DNA of 54,636 bases from Chitinophagaceae bacterium (GTDB lineage: Bacteria; Bacteroidota; Bacteroidia; Chitinophagales; Chitinophagaceae). The stretch lies in contig JAICXX010000023.1 in assembly GCA_025934485.1 (NCBI GenBank), positions 1-54,636 of the forward strand, given 5' to 3'. Within the stretch, counting starts at the first letter, position 1. The number at the start of each line of letters is the position of its first letter. The notes under the pieces were generated by a model that saw only the letters and a list, made by a program, of their open reading frames with translations, was not told the DNA's origin and searched no databases. Both the position numbers and the translations under genes were made by a program. Shown here in pieces: positions 49,666 through 54,636 of the stretch.

Positions 49666-52032
49666 CTAGTCCGAACGCAGGCTGGTCACAGGGCTGAGGA
49701 CCGCCGCTTTCAGCGCCTGATAGCCGGTGGTCAGCAGGGTCAGGAATAGAACAATACCCGCCGCCAGCAGAAAATACACCGGTGTCAGGGTAATATGGTA
49801 CGCAAAACCAGCGAGCCATCGTGTCATTGCCCACCAGGAAAGCGGGAAAGCGATCAGCGACGCGAGCACCGTCAGGCTGAGGAAATCTCCCGATAAAAGC
49901 AATACGATATTAGTAATGGAGGCGCCTATAATCTTTCGGATACCTATCTCTTTCCTGCGTTTCTGCGCCGTGAAAGCAGCAAGACCCAACAATCCCAGGC
50001 AGGAGATGATCACTGCCAGTCCGGCGAAGTAACGCGAGAGCGCCGCGACATGTTGCTCGGAGACATACAAGGCCTCGTAATTCATATCGAGAAAGCTATA
50101 GTCGAAGGGATATCCGGGCTTATATTTACCGTAGAGTTTATTCATGGCGGCGATGGCCGCTGCTTCCTGGCCGGTAGCCAGTTTCGCGAAGAGGGCCCGC
50201 CCCCCGGGGTGGCAGCGTATAAAACAAGGTTTTACCTTTTCATAGAGCGAGGCATAATGAAAGTCTTTGGCGATGCCGATGATATGAAAGGTCGTTCCCC
50301 AGACTGTGAAGGTTTTGCCGATAGGGTCTTTTAGGCCCATCGCTTCAGCAGCCGTTTGATTGACGATGAGCGACGCGCTATCGTTGCCATAGACCCGGGA
50401 GAAGCCGCGGCCTTGCGCCATTGTAATACCGAGCACATTCATGACATCGTAGTCCACGTCAAGGGCGTAAAAAAGGATTTGCTGATCAGGTGTTTTTCCT
50501 TCCCAGGAAAGCTTTTCCGTATTACCGCTCGAATGTCCGATCATGTCGCCATCGAGTGCGCCTGCTTTGACGACACCGGGGATGTTCCTTAGGTCGTTCA
50601 GGAAGGCGGGATTCCCTATGGGCCGTTGCCCGGGCGTCTCCGTCCGGATGTTGGCGAAGCTGACGACATGGCTTTTGTCATAGCCGAGATCCATGGTACG
50701 CACCAACTGCATCTGGCGATAGATCACCGCCACGGCCACGATAAAGACTACCGTCAGGACGAATTGAATGACCACGAGTCCCTTTCGGATGAACAACTCG
50801 CCGGGCGAATGCGGCAGCTGCCCTTTGAGCACGTTCACCGGTTTGAAACCGGACAGATATAAGGCAGGATAGCTGCCTGCGACCAGGCCGGTTACTAAGA
50901 ACAGGGCTATCATAGCAAAGACGAAACCGGGTGTCACCGGCAGGGTGAGCTGTTTGCCGGTGATCGCGCTGAAACCGGGCATCAGCAAAACGACCCAGCC
51001 GAAGGCCAGCACCATGGCCGCGAACGTCAACAGCAGCGATTCGCCGAGGTATTGCCCGAGGAGCTGTCGGCGACTGGCGCCGGCGACCTTTTTCACGCCG
51101 AGCTCTTTACCCCGCCGAGCGGCCCGGGCAGTGGACAGGTTCATAAAATTGATGCAGGCGATCAGCAGGATGAACGCGGCTATGATCGAAAACATGCGCA
51201 CATAGGCGATACGGCCGCCGGCCTGGATACCGTTGTCGTAGGTATTGTAGAGATACCTGTCGGCATATTTCCTCAAAGAAAGCGTCAATGGTGCTTTGGG
51301 TTCTTTCGATTGCTCGAAATTCTTAAGCCTGGCATCGAGCCGGTCGACCGATGTGCCCGGTGCAACCAGGATATAGGTCTGGGGGCCGCTGTTGAACCAA
51401 TTTTGCAGATCCGGGTCATGTTGCAGGTAGGTCTCGCAACTCAGCAACAGATCGAATTGTGCGGTGGAATTCGCCGGAGGTTTGGCGAACACACCGGAGA
51501 CCACATAGACTGCCGAGTCCTCGCCCCATTCCAGGGTGCGGCCGATAACATTGCCAGTGGTGCGGAAAAGGGTTTTTGCGAGCTCGTCGGATACAAGGAC
51601 GGAGGTCGTCGCGGGGAAGAGTCGGTCCTGGTCTCCCTGCAGGAGGCGGTAGGAGAACAGCTTAAAGAAATCACGGCTTACATATTCGGCCGGGACGCTG
51701 AATTTCTTTTGGTCGACGGTCAGCCAGCCGGTGGTGGGGATCACGGCTGCGGTCGCTTCGATCTCCTGCATGTCGTGGGCCAGGGCGGTATATAGCGGGC
51801 CGGGCGTCCCATCCTGGGTATGGATGCCGTCCGACAGCTGGATATGGCTCATCACCTGGTAAAGCCGGGGGTTATTGACATGGAAGTCATCCATGCTGCG
51901 TTCGCTCATGATCCAGCTATAGATGAGAATTGTGCAAGCGAGGCCGATGGATAGACCGAATAAATTGAGGAGAGTGAACAGGCGGTCTTTGCTGTAATGG
52001 CGCCAGGCAAATTTCAACTGTTTTTTTAGCAT
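49666..52032 (-). CDS. ABC transporter permease, MacB/FtsX type, second copy
   Basis: A 788-residue inner-membrane protein with the same plan as the gene at 10149-12509. It has N-terminal helix MLKKQLKFAWRHYSKDRLFTLLNLFGLSIGLACTILIYSW, a MacB-PCD periplasmic domain, a first FtsX domain (MFSIIAAFILLIACINFMNLSTARAARRGKELGVKKVAGAS) and a last FtsX domain (LLGLAAFTAQKRRKEIGIRKIIGASITNI), ending SPVTSLRSD. The two window permeases are similar but diverged, so they are paralogues, not a recent duplication. No ATPase is adjacent. The ATG at 52032 gives the family start; the 22-residue extension to 52095 is not conserved in character. Confidence 0.94.
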   Translation of the reverse strand: MLKKQLKFAWRHYSKDRLFTLLNLFGLSIGLACTILIYSWIMSERSMDDFHVNNPRLYQVMSHIQLSDGIHTQDGTPGPLYTALAHDMQEIEATAAVIPTTGWLTVDQKKFSVPAEYVSRDFFKLFSYRLLQGDQDRLFPATTSVLVSDELAKTLFRTTGNVIGRTLEWGEDSAVYVVSGVFAKPPANSTAQFDLLLSCETYLQHDPDLQNWFNSGPQTYILVAPGTSVDRLDARLKNFEQSKEPKAPLTLSLRKYADRYLYNTYDNGIQAGGRIAYVRMFSIIAAFILLIACINFMNLSTARAARRGKELGVKKVAGASRRQLLGQYLGESLLLTFAAMVLAFGWVVLLMPGFSAITGKQLTLPVTPGFVFAMIALFLVTGLVAGSYPALYLSGFKPVNVLKGQLPHSPGELFIRKGLVVIQFVLTVVFIVAVAVIYRQMQLVRTMDLGYDKSHVVSFANIRTETPGQRPIGNPAFLNDLRNIPGVVKAGALDGDMIGHSSGNTEKLSWEGKTPDQQILFYALDVDYDVMNVLGITMAQGRGFSRVYGNDSASLIVNQTAAEAMGLKDPIGKTFTVWGTTFHIIGIAKDFHYASLYEKVKPCFIRCHPGGRALFAKLATGQEAAAIAAMNKLYGKYKPGYPFDYSFLDMNYEALYVSEQHVAALSRYFAGLAVIISCLGLLGLAAFTAQKRRKEIGIRKIIGASITNIVLLLSGDFLSLTVLASLIAFPLSWWAMTRWLAGFAYHITLTPVYFLLAAGIVLFLTLLTTGYQALKAAVLSPVTSLRSD

Positions 52033-52073
52033 GGTGGCTGATTGTAGATCATAGGACGCGAAGAGGCAGCGTA

Positions 52074-52364
52074 ATGTTGCATGAGTGCCGGCCATTTGCC
52101 GGAGCTGTAAAAGTCGCCCGCAGCCCCTGGGATTATATGCCCGAAGCGGTGGCGGCGGCTGAACTGGTGCTCAAGGAAAGGGGCCTCACGGCAGACGAGA
52201 TCGCCGTGGAGGAATGGAATCTAGCGCAGAAGGAGATGTCGGATGCGCTGCAACTGGGATGCTCGTTGCCTTGTATCCAGCCGATCGTCATGGATCGACA
52301 GGAAGATCAGGGATCGGGTGATTTTGCCGCGGGATTGGCCTTGGTGAAGATGCTGTTTTCTTAG
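52074..52364 (+). CDS. Possible small protein (uncertain)
   Basis: A 96-residue open frame between a divergent permease and a convergent ATPase gene. The translation (RSPWDYMPEAVAAAELVLKERGLTADEIAVEEWNLAQKEMSDALQLG..FAAGLALVKMLFS) is helix-prone with normal residue use and fills the space well. I do not recognise it, and it has no close partner. It might be a shortened gene. A Met inside (MPEAVAAAELVL) is an alternative start. Real coding status is unproven. Confidence 0.4.
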   Translation: MLHECRPFAGAVKVARSPWDYMPEAVAAAELVLKERGLTADEIAVEEWNLAQKEMSDALQLGCSLPCIQPIVMDRQEDQGSGDFAAGLALVKMLFS

Positions 52365-52368
52365 GCGT

Positions 52369-53532
52369 TCACGAAATTTCTTTCAGGGTGTCTATAAAGT
52401 GGAGAAGATTGGTAACGGTCACTTCCCCATGCACCTTATAGGTGTCGCTATCGGGTGTAATGATATACTTATATCTGGGTTGTAGGTCTTCGGTGCTGTT
52501 TAAAAACCCTTTGGATATGCTCGGGGTATTGGTCAACTTGATTTCGATACACGCGAGCGGCGTTACACCTTGTACCAAAACAAGATCACATTCTGCGCCG
52601 GCTTGCGTCCGGTAATAATATGCTTCCAGCCCCTGGGGCAATCGTTGAAAAACCTGTTCAATCACATAGCCTTCCCATGAACCCCCTACCCCCGGATGCC
52701 CGCGTAGGGAATCATAATCAGGAACATTCAATAAGCGATGCAGGATGCCAGAATCCCGGATATAGACTTTAGGAGACTTGACCAATCGTTTTTTGGCGTT
52801 TATAAACCAGGGAGAAAGGCGCCTGACCAGGTATCCCCCTTCCAGGAAGGAAAGGTAACGAACAACAGTAGGCGCGCTGATTCCGAGGGAACGGGCAAAA
52901 GTTTCTGCATTCCAAATGTTCCCATTGACATGAGCCAGCATAGACCAAAAATTCCGCAATATCGACGTATTGAGTTCTACACCGAACAGATGGGCGAGAT
53001 CCCGTTCGATATAACTTCGAATCAGCGCATTCAGCCATTCCCTGCTTGCATTTGCTGAATCTGCCAGTAGAGCATTGGGAAAACCACCCCGAAACCAATT
53101 TATGCGATAATCGATGTCGGCGGGTAGCTCTACTATGCCGATGCCAGTGAGCTCCATATAAGCAATCCGGCCGGCCAAGGATTCAGATACTCCTTTTACC
53201 AAGGAGGGAGAAGCGGAACCAAGCAGGATGAATCGACCAGGAACACGATGCGCATCGATCAGGGGACGCAGTTGAGAAAAGAGCTCCGGCTTGAGTTGCA
53301 CCTCATCTATAACCACACATTGTTGCTCAAGAGAACCCAGGTAGGTAAAGCTATCTTCTAATTTTATCAGGTCAGTGGGGTTTTCCAGATCGAGATAAAT
53401 GGCCGAGCATTGTTCCCCTGCGATATTTTTTGCAAGAGTCGTCTTCCCCACCTGGCGTGGACCTAAAATAGCTACGGCGGGAGACCATTTGAGGGTCTCT
53501 TCTGCTTGGTGCTGAAATAGACGAGTAATCAT
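52369..53532 (-). CDS. AAA ATPase with DUF4143 domain
   Basis: A 387-residue P-loop ATPase. It starts MITRLFQHQAEETLKWSP, has Walker A AILGPRQVGKTT (22-32), Walker B CVVIDEVQ and the arginine-containing FILLGSASPSL. The C-terminal half is the DUF4143 nuclease-like domain (LSPWFINAKKRLVKSPKVYIRDSGILH, QAGAECDLVLVQG, IEIKLTNTPSISKGF). Such proteins are common, scattered singletons in bacteria and archaea with unknown roles. The ATG at 53532 is the usual family start; 53571 would add 13 residues. It ends 4 nt from the plus-strand ORF at 52364. Confidence 0.92.
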   Translation of the reverse strand: MITRLFQHQAEETLKWSPAVAILGPRQVGKTTLAKNIAGEQCSAIYLDLENPTDLIKLEDSFTYLGSLEQQCVVIDEVQLKPELFSQLRPLIDAHRVPGRFILLGSASPSLVKGVSESLAGRIAYMELTGIGIVELPADIDYRINWFRGGFPNALLADSANASREWLNALIRSYIERDLAHLFGVELNTSILRNFWSMLAHVNGNIWNAETFARSLGISAPTVVRYLSFLEGGYLVRRLSPWFINAKKRLVKSPKVYIRDSGILHRLLNVPDYDSLRGHPGVGGSWEGYVIEQVFQRLPQGLEAYYYRTQAGAECDLVLVQGVTPLACIEIKLTNTPSISKGFLNSTEDLQPRYKYIITPDSDTYKVHGEVTVTNLLHFIDTLKEIS

Positions 53533-53919
53533 CTGATCATCAAATATATACAATTCTTTATCGAAAATCAAAAGTTTAGTTTTAGATTTACTAGGATATT
53601 CGTTAAATATTGATTATCAACAAGCAACGCATCCGGCGGAGGGAAATGTCAGATGTTTCGGCCAATAGCCGGAATCTTTAATGTGGCCGAGACGCAAGGT
53701 TAATTTGAAATCGGGTTATGTATTCTTTTTCCAACTGGAGAGCAATGGTATAGATCACCATATCGCTTCAGGAAAAAACCGCCGTCGATCAAGACAACTA
53801 CACTTGGGCGCGCGGAATAAAAAAACCCCGGATAGCTTTTGGGACTATCCGGGTTGGCGACGTGTTGTGCGAAGACGCGGGGAATGCAGCGGCGCGCAAT
53901 GCGCGCCGCCGTGCGAAAC
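53533..53919. other. Intergenic region without a credible gene
   Basis: About 387 nt between the ATPase start and the alpha-2-macroglobulin stop. The first 60 nt are AT-rich and probably hold the ATPase promoter. A terminator hairpin sits at 53819-53853. A 92-residue open frame on the plus strand (53681-53959) overlaps the terminator and the macroglobulin end and looks non-coding. Nothing else was seen. Confidence 0.5.
53819..53853 (-). terminator. Intrinsic terminator of the alpha-2-macroglobulin gene
   Basis: On the minus strand CCCGGATAG and CTATCCGGG form a 9-bp stem with a 9-nt loop, followed by a G-T step and seven T residues, about 65 nt after the stop. Confidence 0.85.
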
Positions 53920-54636
53920 TTATTGCGGAACGACGTGGATCGTGCCGGCTCCGTTATAGGAGTGGTATTCGCCGTTGTACATGGCGTCTGCGCTTACGGG
54001 GCCCATGTGGTAGGTCCCGAGCGAGACGGCGCGGACAGCGTAATAGTACACCTGGCGATTGGACTGGAGGTCGACGAAGAGATTGATCCGGTCATCGCGG
54101 ATGTCGAGGGCCGTAGGGCTGTCTTCGTTCTTGATCCAATCCATACCCGGAATCTCTTTTGTGCGCGGGTTCTCGATCTCGAAGCCGGCGGGCAGCATGT
54201 CCGTGATGACGATATTATCTACGTCGGTGCTGAAGGTGCGCTCGAGGGTCAACTGAACGATGATGAGATCATTCTGCTTAAACGTATTTCCGGTTAACGG
54301 TCGGCCCTCGCGATCGAAGAAACGCTTACGGACTTTTAGGTAGTTATCCTCCTCCTTATACGCGCCAGAAGCACTGATGCCTTCTGCTTCCCAGTAATAG
54401 TACAGCCGGCCGGTGCCATGTGCAACAATATCAACGCCATGCGTAGCACCCCCGAGCTCGCGGGTGGTGAGCTTCACGGGGTTGGCTTCCATAGTGCCGA
54501 CGGTGCGACCGTCGACACGAATATCGGCGGTGACCGAGGAGCCGGCGGCCTGCCGTGCCAGCTTGCCGAGGCCGAGGAAGCTGAAGGACAGCTCCTGCGT
54601 GCTGAACCAGTACCGCGTCTTGAGCTTATCCAGGAC
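53920..54636 (-). CDS. Alpha-2-macroglobulin-like protein (5' part outside window)
   Basis: The last 238 residues of a much longer secreted or lipid-anchored protein. Reading runs in frame to the window edge (VLDKLKTRYWFSTQELSFSFLGLGKLARQ). Recognisable end features of bacterial alpha-2-macroglobulins are the helical STQE..SFLGLGKLA segment, then YYYWEAEGI, VRKRFFDREGRPL, the receptor-like domain with LIIVQLTLER, DNIVITDMLPAGFEIENPR, VDLQSNRQVYYYAVRAVSLGTYHMGPVSADAMYNGEYHS and the final TIHVVPQ. Such proteins trap foreign proteases at the envelope and usually sit next to penicillin-binding protein PbpC; that neighbour would be outside the window. Confidence 0.9.
   Translation of the reverse strand, partial: VLDKLKTRYWFSTQELSFSFLGLGKLARQAAGSSVTADIRVDGRTVGTMEANPVKLTTRELGGATHGVDIVAHGTGRLYYYWEAEGISASGAYKEEDNYLKVRKRFFDREGRPLTGNTFKQNDLIIVQLTLERTFSTDVDNIVITDMLPAGFEIENPRTKEIPGMDWIKNEDSPTALDIRDDRINLFVDLQSNRQVYYYAVRAVSLGTYHMGPVSADAMYNGEYHSYNGAGTIHVVPQ

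Noticed and set aside
53681-53959. A 92-residue plus-strand frame near the right end
   Set aside because: It crosses the macroglobulin terminator and the end of that gene, and the translation is arginine-rich and unstructured.
1-54636. tRNA or rRNA genes, insertion sequences, integrases, attachment sites
   Set aside because: No cloverleaf with a TTCGA-type arm, no rRNA core sequence and no transposase or recombinase motif was seen on either strand by reading; a tRNAscan or ISfinder run would settle this.

Overview
The window looks like chromosomal DNA of a GC-rich member of the Bacteroidota, most probably family Chitinophagaceae. The clade-level evidence is a SusC/SusD outer-membrane pair, a LytS/LytTR two-component pair, FtsX-type permeases of the Chitinophaga kind, relaxed lipoprotein signals, Bacteroidota-type promoters (TAnnTTTG at -7, TTTG at -33) and general absence of Shine-Dalgarno sites. 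Species cannot be named from the sequence. I see no rRNA, tRNA, CRISPR array, insertion sequence, integrase or prophage. Gene density is high and most genes are conserved housekeeping or envelope genes. Layout, left to right: (1) 1-4.7 kb, envelope sugars: UDP-glucose dehydrogenase (cut by the window start) and a DegT-type aminotransferase on the minus strand, divergent from Kdo transferase kdtA, then an unrecognised minus-strand gene with tandem NGTPGL repeats. (2) 4.7-10 kb: thymidine kinase, a secreted barrel-like protein, then ccmB-ccmC-ccmD-like (haem export for cytochrome c maturation) followed by glutamate dehydrogenase. (3) 10-17.8 kb: FtsX permease, methyltransferase, CE2-type SGNH esterase, HsdR-N-like nuclease-fold protein, AMP nucleosidase, lipoprotein and a fused double-ATPase peptide ABC protein. 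(4) 17.8-27.4 kb: a very long TraB/GumN protein, queA, a secreted esterase, a carboxypeptidase-regulatory-like protein apparently co-translated with aspartate kinase lysC, and an Ldh-family dehydrogenase. (5) 27.5-33.9 kb: a SusC/SusD pair without attached hydrolases, a possible L,D-transpeptidase-like protein, ssb. (6) 34-39.7 kb: LytS-type histidine kinase plus LytTR regulator, PepSY-like protein, mnmA, lipoprotein. (7) 39.7-45.2 kb, minus strand: sucA-sucB (2-oxoglutarate dehydrogenase E1 and E2) plus an RsmB-like rRNA methyltransferase. (8) 45.3-54.6 kb: rpsT, M14 carboxypeptidase, RRM/GGY RNA-binding protein, quinone-reductase-like enzyme, a second FtsX permease, an AAA/DUF4143 ATPase and the C-terminal part of an alpha-2-macroglobulin-like protein cut by the window end. 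The most unusual content is non-coding. One family of structured repeats lies in gaps inside or at the ends of operons (ccmC/ccmD, ccmD/gdh, sucA/sucB, kdtA 3' end). It combines a perfect stem-loop, a short CCGAAGG hairpin and an RTTAR/CATTAA tract; in the ccm-gdh pair this is followed by a possible H-type pseudoknot. A second, unrelated ~50 bp GC-rich repeat occurs in kdtA, near the end of the 33.3 kb gene and in the intergenic region at 33.9 kb, with reading frame not conserved between copies. Two genes (ccmB and the gene after lysC) appear to lack an ATG/GTG/TTG start where the protein should begin; the latter seems to start at ATT inside an ATTAA overlap.
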